Of a DNA stretch of 64,000 nucleotides, positions 9,989 through 20,916 are shown piece by piece; position 1 is the stretch's first letter, and every line of letters begins with the position of its first letter. The notes under the pieces were generated by a model, which saw only the letters and a list, made by a program, of their open reading frames with translations, did not search any database and was not told the DNA's origin. The stretch comes from Botryococcus braunii (lineage: Eukaryota; Chlorophyta; Trebouxiophyceae). The stretch lies in contig KV908682.1 in the NCBI GenBank assembly GCA_002005505.1, positions 20,172 through 84,171 on the forward strand. The letters run 5' to 3'. Position numbers and translations under genes: made by a program.

Positions 9989-10909
9989 ATGGCCAGCGTT
10001 CCTCTCTTTGACCCCACCTGCCCTTGGAAGGCATCATGCAAGTCTCGTAAGATCACTACGGGTGCTGGGCTCCTACGTCACTTGCAGAGGTTCCACAAGC
10101 TCGGCGATGCTGGGCGGGATGACTGGGTGTCGCAACTCAGATCCCCAGCAGAGTACAGGAAGCTTGAAGCCATCTTGCGAGCTACCTCCAGCTGGTTGTG
10201 CACCACTTGCTTCAAAACCCATTCCCTGGGAGTTCTTTCGTGCGCAACCAACCCAGACACCTGCCAGCGCTTGTGGAATCTGGAGGATGGCCTGGTTCCC
10301 CCTGATGTTAACCTTCTTCCTGGCCTTCCCCGCCCTGCACCGCCGCCACATCAGCCGCCACAGGATACTTCAGAGCCCCAGGGCCGCCTCCATTCGCAGC
10401 CCCGAGGACGACCGCGCGCATCCGCCGCCGTTGCTGATCCTCCGCCCTCTGCTCCCCCGGCCCGTGTCCGCCGCCATCCCCTGACCCCTGCCCTTGTCCA
10501 TCAAGTTTTCACCCTTGGTCACCATTCGTACCGCAGGGTCCCTAGGTCAGCATGGATACCTTGGGCTGCAGCATTGCGGTCCGCTCTCAAGGCTGTTGCG
10601 GACTCGGGCTCCGAGGCTGCCTGGGTTGAGCTGTTGATCCTTCCGATGTGCGTCCTATCAGCTCGTCACAGGCCTCGGGGTGAGGGAGTTGCGCAGCACG
10701 TCCGCCGTCGGGCCCGCGCATGGTTGGATGGGGATATTGATGGCCTAATTGATGAACTCTTGGCCACCGCGCCTGCAGCAACTGCCCCACCCCGCGCATT
10801 AGAAAATGCGGGCGCTTGCCGCTCGCGTCTTGCGCAAGGTTGCAGATGGCCATTTATCAGCGGCTGTTCGGATGTTGGAGCCTGCCACCATCGCCCCAGC
10901 CACGCCTGA
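9989..10909 (+). CDS. Non-LTR element N-terminal ORF with C2H2-like zinc finger
   Basis: I start the frame at the ATG at 9989 (context GATGCCATGG), because upstream codons lie in the 5' tandem repeats. Residues 11-36 form a C-x5-C-x13-H-x4-H finger, and a further C-x2-C pair follows. Such fingers bind DNA in R2-like elements and help choose the target. The middle is Pro/Ala-rich. The frame overlaps the RT ORF by about 100 bp in a different frame, and its last ~35 codons look like out-of-frame readthrough. Sequence similar to a single R2-like protein continues from this frame into the next near 10805, so the two may be one protein separated by a +1 shift. Confidence 0.65.
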   Translation: MASVPLFDPTCPWKASCKSRKITTGAGLLRHLQRFHKLGDAGRDDWVSQLRSPAEYRKLEAILRATSSWLCTTCFKTHSLGVLSCATNPDTCQRLWNLEDGLVPPDVNLLPGLPRPAPPPHQPPQDTSEPQGRLHSQPRGRPRASAAVADPPPSAPPARVRRHPLTPALVHQVFTLGHHSYRRVPRSAWIPWAAALRSALKAVADSGSEAAWVELLILPMCVLSARHRPRGEGVAQHVRRRARAWLDGDIDGLIDELLATAPAATAPPRALENAGACRSRLAQGCRWPFISGCSDVGACHHRPSHA

Positions 10910-13208
10910 CACATGTGCTGCATTGGCAGCACTTCATCCTATCCGACCGCTTCCCGTTGGCGCCCCGCCTGCGCAGGTCCCTTACCGTGCCCAAGTGGAG
11001 GAAGTCTTGGCTGCCCTCAAAACCTTCCCACCTGGTACCGCTGGCGGGCGGGACGGCTTGACCCCATTACATATAAAACATGCCTTCTCTGTAGGTGGCT
11101 CAGACCTCTTATTGGACAGCCTCCTTGGCGTGGTCAATCGGGCCTTAGCTGGGGATGTTCCCCCTCCCTTGCGATCTTATTGGGCCAGCGCTCCCATCAC
11201 CCCTCTCTTGAAGCCCAATGGGGGTATCCGGCCCATTGCAGTGGGGCTCACCCTGCGCCGTCTGGTTTCCAAGATAGCTGTTGCAGCCGTCTTGCCCGCT
11301 GTCAGTGAGTATTTGCAGCCACACCAAGTTGGGGTTGGAGTCCGAGGGGGTGCAGAAGGCCTCGTCCATGCCCTCAACCGCTTGGTGGCACACCAGCAAG
11401 ATTCCCCCGACCTCGTCGTTGTCAGCTTGGACTTCCAAAATGCTTTCAATACGGTCGACCGCAACCGCATGCTTGGGGAAGTCGCCCTCCATTGCCCCAG
11501 TATCTGGCAGTATGTGGCGACGATGTACGGCTGCGCGGCCCATCAGTATGTTGGGCCCCATGTCGTGGACTCCACAACAGGGGTCCAGCAAGGGGACCCC
11601 CTCTCTCCGCTGCTTTTTGCGCTCACTGTCCAGCCACTCCTCCTTGACCTTCATCGGGAGTGTCCCGACGTACACCAAGGGTGGTATCTGGATGACGGCA
11701 CGTTTGTTGGTCCCGTGCCCGCAGCGCAGCAGGCAGTCCAGTTGGTTGTTGACCGGGCCCCCGCATATGGCTTGAGCCTCAACCCTCACAAGTGCCGTGT
11801 GTGGTCGCCGCGCCCGAACCCTCAGCATTTGGATGGGTTCCCTCTGGGCTTCGTCAATGAAACTCGTGCTGGTTTGATAGTGTTGGGGGCAGCGGTCACC
11901 GTGTCAGTCGAGTACGCGGCTTCCGTAGCCCAGGCGCACGTTGATGCCGTGGCAGCCTCGCTCCAGCGTTTGCCGATTCTCCGCAACCCCCAAGCCGAGC
12001 TTCTCTTGCTTCGCAGTTGCCTTGGGACATGCAAGGTGGTTTTCACAGCTCGGACCATGCCGCCCGCTGCAGCTGCGCAAGCTTTGGTGACCTTTGATAT
12101 GCTCCAAACCCAGGTCCTCCAATCCATTGTCACAGCTGGTGGTGGTGGTTTTGGCCCTTTGCAGCAAACCTTGGCTGGCTTGCCTATTGCCCAGGGGGGT
12201 CTAGGGGTCACTAAGGCCACTTCCCTTCTGCCTTGTGCCTATCTCGCCTCCGTCACGCAGACCGCCCCCCTTCAGGACCGCCTTCTGGGGACATCCACTG
12301 CCCCTCTTGTCCCCGCTGCCCTAGCTGCCAAGGCTGACTACTGCGCCCTTGTTCCTGATTTCGATGCGGCGCTCTTCGAGGATCCGGATTTTGTCCGCAG
12401 CAAAGTGCAAGCCCGGCTGTCCAAACCCTTGTCTCACCGCGCATACCGGGAGGTTCTTGATGACCCTGCTCGCTCGGATCGCGACCGTGCTGTGCTCCAA
12501 TCTCTTACACAGCCGGGAGCGTCTGATTGGCTGCTGGCTCTCCCAGTTCCCCATTTGCAGCAGACCATGCCCCCTGAGTCGTTCCGCTGCCGCCTTCAAT
12601 ACCAGCTCTTGATCCCCATTTTCCACCCTGGCTCCCAATGCCCGTGCTGCTTGAGGGAGTTGGATGTCTGGGGCGACCACGCGGTCCACTGCACCTCAAG
12701 GGGGGATGTTGCCATTGTCGGCCGACATTACTCCGTTCGTAACGGCCTGGACGCTGTCCTTACCTCAGCTCGTCAGCGGGTCACTCGGGAACCCGCCTTT
12801 CCCACCCCTGTCCCTGGCCAGGAGCGCCGTCGCGCAGACCTCCGCCTCCATGCGTGGGAGGAGGGGCGTGACCTTTATATCGACATCGTTGGCTCTTCCC
12901 CACTCACAGTTGCCAACTTGCTGCACTTCGTGCCGGGTGGGGCCGCCGCGCGCGCTGCCCAAGACAAGCAGACCCGCTATGCTGTCTTGTTGTCGCGTCA
13001 GCAGCCGCCTGTGGCTTTCCAAGCCTTCGCTTTTGAAACATTGGGAGGGTTGCATGCTGATGCGCTGGCCTTGTTGCAGAGGCTCCAGGGGCTTTTGAAC
13101 CAAGCCATCATTGCTCAAGAAGATGTGGAGGGATATTTTGTCATTCGTCGGGTCAGTTTCATCATTGCGGCGGCTGTGGGTCGCCAGCTGGCCGCTCGCC
13201 GGGTGTGA
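10806..13208 (+). CDS. Reverse transcriptase with C-terminal restriction-like endonuclease
   Basis: This 800-codon ORF encodes the target-primed reverse transcription machinery. RT motifs are clear: LDFQNAFNTVDR, GVQQGDPLSP and the catalytic YLDD at residues 294-297. Towards the C-terminus C612-x2-C615-x9-H625-x2-H628 is the knuckle that precedes the nuclease in RLE elements. It is followed by RADLRL and LYIDIV (PD-D/E-like acidic residues) and a downstream KQTRY, consistent with the restriction-like fold. The frame is uninterrupted. The first Met lies in the overlap with the upstream ORF and may not be a true initiator. An N-terminal extension through a +1 shift is the main alternative. Confidence 0.85.
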   Translation: MRALAARVLRKVADGHLSAAVRMLEPATIAPATPDTCAALAALHPIRPLPVGAPPAQVPYRAQVEEVLAALKTFPPGTAGGRDGLTPLHIKHAFSVGGSDLLLDSLLGVVNRALAGDVPPPLRSYWASAPITPLLKPNGGIRPIAVGLTLRRLVSKIAVAAVLPAVSEYLQPHQVGVGVRGGAEGLVHALNRLVAHQQDSPDLVVVSLDFQNAFNTVDRNRMLGEVALHCPSIWQYVATMYGCAAHQYVGPHVVDSTTGVQQGDPLSPLLFALTVQPLLLDLHRECPDVHQGWYLDDGTFVGPVPAAQQAVQLVVDRAPAYGLSLNPHKCRVWSPRPNPQHLDGFPLGFVNETRAGLIVLGAAVTVSVEYAASVAQAHVDAVAASLQRLPILRNPQAELLLLRSCLGTCKVVFTARTMPPAAAAQALVTFDMLQTQVLQSIVTAGGGGFGPLQQTLAGLPIAQGGLGVTKATSLLPCAYLASVTQTAPLQDRLLGTSTAPLVPAALAAKADYCALVPDFDAALFEDPDFVRSKVQARLSKPLSHRAYREVLDDPARSDRDRAVLQSLTQPGASDWLLALPVPHLQQTMPPESFRCRLQYQLLIPIFHPGSQCPCCLRELDVWGDHAVHCTSRGDVAIVGRHYSVRNGLDAVLTSARQRVTREPAFPTPVPGQERRRADLRLHAWEEGRDLYIDIVGSSPLTVANLLHFVPGGAAARAAQDKQTRYAVLLSRQQPPVAFQAFAFETLGGLHADALALLQRLQGLLNQAIIAQEDVEGYFVIRRVSFIIAAAVGRQLAARRV

Positions 13209-13391
13209 CTCATTGCTTGAAACATTGGGGTTTGGGTCCCTGAACATTGGGCTGGTCTTTTTTACTCCACTCTTGTAACGAAGAAGGACATTACATCTGC
13301 CCAGCCCCTATGCTAGAAAAAGAGTGTTTCCTCATAGGCCTTTGAGGAAACCCTCTGTTAGGTTACAATTTGTGTTCAAAACCGCATGCAT

Positions 13392-13423
13392 GATCACCCT
13401 TATCGACATGGATAAGGGTGATC
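13392..13423. repeat. Perfect 13-bp hairpin
   Basis: GATCACCCTTATC is followed by a 6-nt spacer and its exact reverse complement. A related hairpin lies 48 bp downstream. Confidence 0.85.
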
Positions 13424-13439
13424 TTTCAAGGACGCAGCC

Positions 13440-13475
13440 AAGATCACCCTCATCCATATGGATAAGGGTGATCTT
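13440..13475. repeat. Second related hairpin
   Basis: AAGATCACCCTCATCC and its near-perfect complement flank a central ATAT. Both hairpins share the GATCACCCT..AGGGTGATC core, suggesting duplicated short foldbacks or protein-binding sites. Confidence 0.8.
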
Positions 13476-13530
13476 CTCACTGATATATATATATATATAT
13501 ACATATATACCGGTATATATATATATATAC

Positions 13531-13670
13531 CCGTACCGTCGCAAAATATTGACCCATATTTTTATTTTGACCCCCCAAAAATCCCCGTTATTTTCCCCTT
13601 CCCTGCGGGAAATCGGAATATTTTTAATGTTGACCCCCCATTCCTGGGTCAATATTTTGCGACGGTACGG
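13531..13670 (+). mobile_element. TA-inserted MITE copy 1
   Basis: A 140-bp element with terminal inverted repeats CCGTACCGTCGCAAAATATT at each end, flanked on both sides by the TA tract. The interior carries GACCCCCCA on each side and a GC-rich CCCTGCGGG centre. It has no coding capacity. Confidence 0.9.
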
Positions 13671-13683
13671 TATATATATATAC

Positions 13684-13870
<187 letters not shown>

Positions 13871-14009
13871 CCGTACCGTCGCAAAATATTGACCCAGGAA
13901 TGGGGGGTCAACATAAAAAATATTTCCGAAATCCCGCAGGGAAGGGGAAAATAACGGGATTTTTTGGGGGGTCAAAATAAAAATATGGGTCAATATTTTG
14001 CGACGGTAC

Positions 14010-14011
<2 letters not shown>
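13871..14011 (-). mobile_element. TA-inserted MITE copy 2, inverted
   Basis: A 141-bp copy of the same element in the opposite orientation to copies 1 and 3, judged by the asymmetric interior, again bounded directly by TA repeats. Confidence 0.9.
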
Positions 14012-14050
<39 letters not shown>

Positions 14051-14051
14051 A

Positions 14052-14191
14052 CCGTACCGTCGCAAAATATTGACCCATATTTTTATTTTGACCCCCCAAA
14101 AAATCCCATTATTTTCCCCTTCCCTGCGGGATTTCGGAATATTTTGTATGTTGACCCCCCATTCCTGGGTCAATATTTTGCGACGGTACGG
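14052..14191 (+). mobile_element. TA-inserted MITE copy 3
   Basis: A 140-bp copy in the same orientation as copy 1. The left flank reads TATATGGA before the terminal repeat, a slight irregularity. The right flank is pure TA. Confidence 0.9.
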
Positions 14192-14202
14192 TATATATAT
14201 AT

Positions 14203-14262
<60 letters not shown>

Positions 14263-14263
<1 letters not shown>

Positions 14264-16340
14264 TATTGTTAGTGACATGTAAACAATCATGTGTTTGTAA
14301 ACTCGTACGTTCTTTGGGTATCTCGACACCCATCCCTAGGATTTAAACACAAGGATCTGGACACAACCGTGATCGCATGAGTTAGTTTGACGTTTTGATC
14401 TATACATGGTCATCTCATGTTTCAGTTGACTTCTGAAGGACAAGTCCGATCGATCGATATCGGTGCAAGTGGACCCACATGGAACCGTACCCTACATTAT
14501 TGTAATCAGTCTGGACTTTAAAAGCTCCGCCCATTGCCCGAGTTTATTCCATTTCTTCAACATTCATGGTCCCAACTTGGACTCCCAAGACATATGCATC
14601 TCATGATCATGCAGTGCGTTCTATATATCCCACACCCCTGTCACATTTTGGTCCCAGGATATGAAAGGATAAAATGGTGTAAAAGGACCTTCATGACGGA
14701 TTTATGGTGTGCGATTAGGATAGGCTTCACCCTTTCTATTAAAAGGACCCGAAGCGCTGCAGCAGATCAGTCTTGACAGCCTGTGCAGATCAGTATAGAC
14801 TCTCCCTCCCTCATGTCCGACATTATTATTTAAAGGTCGTTTTAAATGGGGTTGTCGTGATCAGAAAGTTTACATGTCCTTGTTTTGTTAACAAGGAGAA
14901 GATTGTATAACACATGTACTGCACTAATTTGCAAGTACAACTACGATATCACATAAGGTACCAAAACATGTCGGCATAGTCAAAAGAGTCTTGACCCGTG
15001 TCATGCCAGCCTACTCTTATCTCAAATAAACTAACACAACACTCGCCAATAAGAACTCTCGAGATGATTGATAATACTGTCACTCGACCGCTATCAATGT
15101 GCTTAAAGCTGGTTCTTATCAAGTGCGACTTGTCCACCATCTCAAAAACAACAAGTACTGAGGGGCTCTGCTGTCCTCCTCTGCAAATTGTCAGTAGTGC
15201 ATGGTGGTTAAGCTGTCTGGATACTCCACATTGGCATCCAGTGCTCAAAAACATGTCCTTCAGCAACAAAAGATTGATACTGTGGCCAAGAAATGGCTCA
15301 GACTTGTCCATACTGTCTGCAACAATCAGTATTATGTCCATCTTGCAGTAATATTCAAGTGCCACAATGGCACAAAACAAGCAACTCAAATGCAAACACA
15401 AGTCTCAATTGCAACAATTAGTTCAAAGCCCACTGTTGGGTGTAGCAGGATTTTCCTGCAAAATCAGGTCTTCAATGGCTTGGGACATTTTATAGGCCCT
15501 TCTTTTGTTCCTCACTGTGCGGCAGCGATTCTTTCTTTTCTTTGGTTTCGTTTCCTCCATCTCACTGTCGCTCGAGTCTGCTCCCAGCTCAAGAAGTGCT
15601 TCAACCTGGATTAGCCCCCCTTCCTTCTTCTCACACACAGCACTCTTGCTTTACCCAGTTTCTGGCGCGTCCAATCCCCAAATTCTCAGAAAACCATAAA
15701 TTCTTGTGAATCCCAGTCTATCAAACCTGAAGAATACAGCAGACGGCGCGAGCTATCCATAGGCGAGCAACAGTACTGCTCACGTGGGGCGTTAGTAATT
15801 ACGACCACGTAAATTGTAAACACATTATGTCACAGGATAAACCATGACATATATGTCGTGATCAGAAAGGGAGTCTAACCCTACCTCAGCATCCCCGAGG
15901 CCAGCTGCCTCGAGTGGGTCCTTGATGCTCCTGTTGACTGATTTTGACGTTTTGAGAAGTATATTGACAAACTTCCCAACGTCATGCATACTATGTTCGA
16001 GAGATACAGAGTTTGAAGGATTGATAAGAATTTCTTCAGCAATCTGCCTATCAGATTTACCAACCAAAGTAGAAAAGACAGCACTTAGGTGTTGTGCTTT
16101 CTGCATGATACCACATTCAACCATGGTGTTGTGGAGAGAGCTCCTCTCTACATTTGCTTCTCCCATGATCCTTCGTGAACGATACCCAACGGCTCGGACG
16201 GAACGTCCGCAGCCGATTCGACAAGTACAGGATGTAACCGATACAAATTTAGAGACACTGGGCTACTACACATGAAGATCTGCAAGACTCTCTCTCACTT
16301 CTCACAGCCCCAGCCCCCATCCCAGATCACGAATCCTTGA
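14263..16340. other. No confident gene; possible decayed gene on minus strand
   Basis: Minus-strand frames at 15825-16166, 15423-15638 and 14949-15401 are the only ones with protein-like composition. The middle one has a basic, NLS-like KPKKRKNR, and the last contains VADSMDKS followed by apparent frame disruption. I recognise no family with confidence. Part of this stretch may also be the decayed 3' LTR of gypsy element A. Confidence 0.3.
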
Positions 16341-16349
16341 TCTTATCGA

Positions 16350-16530
16350 AGATTCTGGACGATTCTGGCGCAAGTACCAGATAATTTTGATAAAAGAAAA
16401 GGCGCAAATGACCAAAAATATATCCAAATAATCAGCTGGCGCAAGTGCCAAAGGATATTTAATTATACTGCTGGCGCACGTGCCAAAAGATATTTAATAT
16501 ACTGCTGGCGCAAGTGCCAAAATAAGGACG
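16350..16530. repeat. Repeated CTGGCGCAAGTGCCAAA boxes
   Basis: Five variants of a short inverted-repeat box (TGGC..GCCA) lie at about 16357, 16401, 16436, 16471 and 16504, the last three spaced 33-35 bp. They lie just downstream of the element A pol remnant, where its 3' LTR would be, so they may be LTR regulatory repeats. GAAGATTCTGGA, a heat-shock-element-like motif, lies immediately before them. Confidence 0.6.
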
Positions 16531-16723
16531 AAATTCTGAGGGGTAAGCCCCTTGGCAATAAGGTACAATGTACATCAAAAGCAGGAAGCCTTAAAACATA
16601 ATAAAATCCATGGGGAAAGCCCCAAACTGCATGGTGAATAGCTAGGTACCTGCAGTGAGAAATACTTGTACTACCCTCACATTTAGTATCCTAACTCCAG
16701 TGAATTGAAGGTTTCATATTGCG

Positions 16724-17818
16724 TCATGACTGCTTGGTGATTGTTAGAAATGTATTTAGGGACAATGTTGTACTGATATTCAGGTGATGTATAAACTCTC
16801 CCCCCCCCCCCAAATCTCCAAGCGGTTCATGATATTTGACCAAGTGTGTCACATGTCGTTTGAACAGTTGCGGTTTCTTGAATTGTGTGCTACCCGTGGT
16901 CAAAACTGCAATAGTTTTGTTGTCATTGAAACTCACAATACGAAAAGGACCTCTCAGACCAGTTTGAAGAGGGCCAGAATTCTGGGTAATCTCCAACACC
17001 AGATCATCCACCTGTAAGTTTGTGTGTTTGCGTTTGTCATGATTGCGGTTGACACGCCCTACTATGTCCTTGTGCATGGCGTTGTCCAAAGCATGCGCAA
17101 CCAAGTCGTACTGTTCTCTCAATTTATCATGCAACTTACACACATAGTGTTCAGGGGAGATGGCTTCTGCAGAATTTACAAGCACCTCTCTCACAGCGAA
17201 AGGCAGTTTAGGGGCATAACCGTATAACATTTCTGCAGGCGAGAAATTGCAGATCGAAGCATGCTTGCGGGACATATAAGCTTGCTGCACTGTGGGAAGG
17301 GAATCTGACCAGTTGGTTGGATAATCATTATAATGTTTGGTCAGCATGTCTTTCACAGTTTTTACTAAACGCTCAACCACACCATTTGTAGAGGGATGGT
17401 TTGGGGAGATGCGAATGTGATAAATTCCCAAGCGTCATAGCATGTGTTCGAACTCAGCAGCAAATTCATTCCCATTATCGGATGTCACAACAGAAGGTAC
17501 ACCATACCTACAAATCCAGGCACAATAAAAGGCAGAGGCAACAGACAAAGAGGTCTTATCTTGCACGGTGATCATCTCAGCTACTTTAGTAAAGTAGTCT
17601 ATCATCAATACAACCCAAAGTTTTTGTTTGTCTTGTTTGCCGTGTCTGTCTTTTGCCAACATACGAGGAAAAGGGCCAAAAAGATCAATGTGCACGTGAT
17701 TCATAGGGCCAAATAATGCAGGTTTCTGAAGTAACGGAGGTTCAGGAGCCAAAGCCTTGGACTTTTGGCATGGCTCACAAGTACGCACGAACAACTCAAC
17801 ATGGCAATGATGTCCCAT
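16724..17818 (-). pseudogene. Element A integrase
   Basis: The catalytic core shows HIDLFGPFP, MIDYFTK, VTSDNGNEF and SPNHPSTNGVVERL, that is, D, D and E of a DDE integrase. A single in-frame stop at 17432-17434 replaces a residue that is Ser in element B (HMLSRL there). The C-terminal part (GPFRIV...TIAVL) is the usual integrase tail. The sequence ends near a G-rich run (16798-16811 on the plus strand reads as C) that probably overlaps the polypurine tract. No chromodomain follows. Confidence 0.85.
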
Positions 17819-19233
17819 CTGTACGGCACAGGAGGGCAGACGAGCCAGCGTGGTGGCCTACCTCTGATTTTCTTGAAAACAAGCAACCAACCAGTGATGG
17901 ACGGGTGTGCTGTGAAGTACGAGCCTCTTCTTCTGAATTCTGCCGCCATCTTGGGAGGAAGATTGGTCAAAAGATCTAGATTGTGTCCGGAATAAACAAA
18001 GTCCAAAAATGCAGCATCCCTATAAGGGTCGTGTCTGTGGCATGTCAAAGGTGTCTCTGCATTCTTAATCTCTGCAATCTTTAGTTCTCCATCCTTTCCA
18101 AGATATGGATCACAAGCCGGGCAGAACCAGCAACCCCCAGGTACGATTGAGCGGGGTGGAAACAGGCATCGCAGGTGAAAGCAACGGTTACATCCATCGC
18201 ACAACACAATGTTGTCATCACCTTGCGGAAAACCACAAATTACACATGGAATGGAGTCAAGATCACTTTGCTTCACAGGTTGAGGTTCCCAAACAGGCGT
18301 AACGGCATAAACATGTAAAGCTTCGGAATGCACGCAACGGGATAGGCAATCAGCAACAAGATTATCAGCCCCCTTTTTGTATTGGATATCAATATCAAAT
18401 TCTTGGAGCCTAAGGGCCCATCGTTCTAATTTACTGTTTGTGTGTCGTTTCGAATCCAAATACTGCAAGGGTGCATGATTAGTATATGCAATAAAGCGCC
18501 TGCCGTGTAAGAAAGGTCGAAATTTCTCACACGCCCAAACAAGTGCAAAGCATTCCCCCTCTGTGGGAGAGTAGTTCCTCTCGGCCTGTTTTAGTGTTTT
18601 TGAAGCAAAGGCTATGGGGTGGTCAAAATTAGTCACAGGGTCAGGCTGACTAAGTATGGCACCTATGGCTGTTTTTGACCAATCAGTTGTTAAAGCAAAA
18701 GGTAAGCTAAAATTGGGTGCACGCAAGATGGGCTCAGAGGCTAAACAACCTTTCACTTTGTCATAGGCATATTGACACTCTGGGGTCCACGCAAAGGTAG
18801 AAGTCTTCTTCAACAAACGAGACAAGGGCTCAGTAATGCCAGCAAAATTCTCAACATATTCACGATAATATCCCGCAGCCCCAAAGACAGATCTGGTAGT
18901 GGAAACATCCCGGGGTGTAGGCAAGTAAAGAATAAAGAATAAAGAAGCGGCTACATTGTCAGGATCAGGACGCAGACATCCATCTCCAACCACATGTCCA
19001 AGAGTTCTTAAGTATCGTGCCCCAAATATGCATTTTGGCCTCTTGAGTTTTATCTTATGCAATGAAAGTTTAGTGAAGGTGTCTCGCAAGTGTCTCACGT
19101 GTTCTTCCCAGGTTTGTGAAAGTACATGAACATCATCAAGATAAGCATGAGAAAACAGTGCAGCACCAAGCTTTCCATGAGTCTTTGAAAAGTGCTGGAG
19201 GCATTTTTCAATCCAAAGGGCATCCTCAACCAC
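17701..19233 (-). pseudogene. Element A RT C-terminus, RNase H and PHD finger
   Basis: The frame includes AYLDDVHV (RT active site), DWSKTAIGAILSQ and TNHAPLQYLDSKR of RNase H, and then CVICGFPQGDDN..CDGCNRCFHLRC..CWFCPAC, a C4HC3 PHD finger. It is in a different frame from the upstream RT segment and loses homology to B after YRWDII, where the integrase zinc-binding region should be. This indicates at least one frameshift and a small deletion. Confidence 0.85.
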
Positions 19234-20079
19234 TCATATTTTCCTTCATGTGTCATAAATGCAGTGTATTTGGAATGATCAGGGTACATCTTTACTTGCC
19301 AAAATGCTGACGCTATGTCCATTGCTGAAAAGTATTTAGCGGGGCCCATTTTACGTAGCATCGATTCAATCAAAGGCAAGGGATACGGATCAGTAACTGT
19401 ACGTGCATTCAGAGGACGGAAATCAATGCACAATCGTAAAGTGCCATCTTGTTTCTTAACAATCACGGGTGCTGAAATCCATGGGGAAGTGGACTGACGG
19501 ATAATCCCAAGTTCAAGCAACATCTTAATTTCTCCAGACAAGAAATCTTTCTCCTTCTCAGAATAGGTCGACATATTACTGTATTTAGAGGGTGGATAGG
19601 AATCTGGCTTGAGGTGTATTTGGTGACAAATCTCAGGATCAGAAATACATCCAAGATCATCCTTTCCAGTGCTAAACAAGTCAGCAAACTCCTTTAACAA
19701 GTTCTCAACATCCCTCCTCTTGTCATCATCCAGCTCAGAAGTGGGTGGCATAACTTTCACCTCACCCAAAGGTAGGGACAAGAATCAAGCAAAACATCAT
19801 CAGGTTCAATTTCATAAGAGGCAGCTAGAGTGGCAGATAGAGGGGACAAAGCAGGGTCACCCATAAATGTGGCGGAATTTCTTAGCTGCAATGAAAAAGG
19901 CAAAATAGCTGTCTCGGCCTTACATGCTCTCATGATTTGCGTAATTTCATCGAAGTCAAATAACTCATCCGGTACCCGGTGCTCGTAGCTCCGGTCTTCA
20001 AAGATGCAATGAAAATAAAGTTCTGACATAAAATAATCAAAGTCTGGTGATGAAGAAAAATCCTGTGCAAGTAGACACA
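19095..20079 (-). pseudogene. Element A RT N-terminal half
   Basis: The first part (from 20080) aligns with the start of B pol, for example FDEITQIMRACK against FDEAQQLIRSSK. After a frameshift near 19780 the second part carries LRLCIDFRPLN, DPYPLPLIE and MPFGLKNASSTFQ of a gypsy RT. At the position where B has a premature TGA, A retains a sense codon (MLRKM). Confidence 0.85.
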
Positions 20080-20186
20080 CTACGAAGAGACCACTAAGGT
20101 CATGTTTTTAGTCTTAAACGCTAACTCAAGCATTTGATACGTGCGCTTCTCAGATACATTTTGCATGAGTTGATTGCGAGGGAGAC
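20080..20186 (-). pseudogene. Element A end of gag-protease
   Basis: The residues translate to TYQMLELAF..VVSS and align with LYQVRDLEF..VVSD of B. They stop with TAG at 20082-20080, at the same place where B has TAA. Pol then continues in the -1 frame. TAAAAAC, a weak slippery-like heptamer, lies about 30 nt before the stop. The fragment is cut at 20187 by the left LTR of C. GAGAC at 20182-20186 is the target-site duplication. Confidence 0.75.
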
Positions 20187-20916
20187 TGAACAATTCTGGG
20201 CGTAATGTTCCCTGTATGTCCCGGCACGAAGGGTGTTAAGCTCGGTCGGGTCTCTTGCTGTGTGTCGGAGAGCAAGCAGAGCCCGACTATGTGTTGGCAC
20301 TTGTGGCAACTGATCAGAGATAAGCACCCGGAGTGCTCTTTCAGTCCCAAACAAGTCATTACATTGCTTCTTGCTCTCTCTCAACGCCAAGGAATTCAAA
20401 CTACCTCTTCTAAGCATTGACAGATAGTTCGCATTACCATTGTTCGATGAGCCAAGCATTAGCAACATTCTAATACTCTTATCTAGACCTCTTCCTAATC
20501 AATTTGTCCATGCAAGTTACACTAAGATGCAGCACTTCACCTGTATGTCCCGGCACGAAGGGTGTTAAGCTCGGTCGGGTCTCTTGCTGTGTGTCGGAGA
20601 GCAAGCAGAGCCCGACTATGTGTTGGCACTTGTGGCAACTGATCAGAGATAAGCACCCGGAGTGCTCTTTCAGTCCCAAACAAGTGCCTTGCCCTTCATG
20701 CCTGCTGCCTATATCCTTTCTCGCAAGGACGCGTCAAATTGCATTACTCTCTCTCTCCAAAATGGAATCGGTCCAGAGCAATTATGGCAGAACTCTAGAG
20801 TTCTGCCATCCATTACTCTACCTCTAAGATTGTTCACATTGATTGCTATAGGGAAGCCTAGCCACTATTACTCTTCTGAGGGAAAGTCACTAATCTGTTC
20901 CTTCACTATTATAACA
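20187..20916 (-). repeat. Copia C 3' LTR
   Basis: 730 bp, transcription orientation minus, starting TGTTATAATAG and ending AATTGTTCA in that orientation. It contains an internal 145-bp exact direct duplication (20212-20356 and 20541-20685) and a perfect 26-bp palindrome at 20784-20809. Confidence 0.95.
20784..20809. promoter_or_regulatory. Perfect 26-bp palindrome in C LTR
   Basis: A self-complementary sequence centred on CTCTAGAG, with arms reading GGCAGAA..TTCTGCC. The same palindrome is in the other LTR at 34395-34420. It lies near the 5' part of the LTR in element orientation, where U3 control elements are expected. A role as a dimeric-factor binding site is inference. Confidence 0.6.

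Larger units (their letters stand above)
9444..13320 (+). mobile_element. Non-LTR retrotransposon, RLE (R2-like) type
   Basis: The unit comprises a 5' region of ~146-bp tandem repeats (9444-9955), a zinc-finger ORF, an overlapping RT plus restriction-like endonuclease ORF, and a short 3' UTR without an evident poly(A) tail. No LTRs flank it. The combination of N-terminal C2H2-like finger, RT, C-terminal CCHC-type knuckle and PD-(D/E)xK-like nuclease is typical of R2-like, endonuclease-C-terminal families. The 3' boundary is approximate. I could not identify a target-site duplication. Confidence 0.85.

Noticed and set aside
11145..11828. 227-codon minus-strand ORF
   Set aside because: Antisense shadow of the GC-rich RT gene, with no motif of its own.
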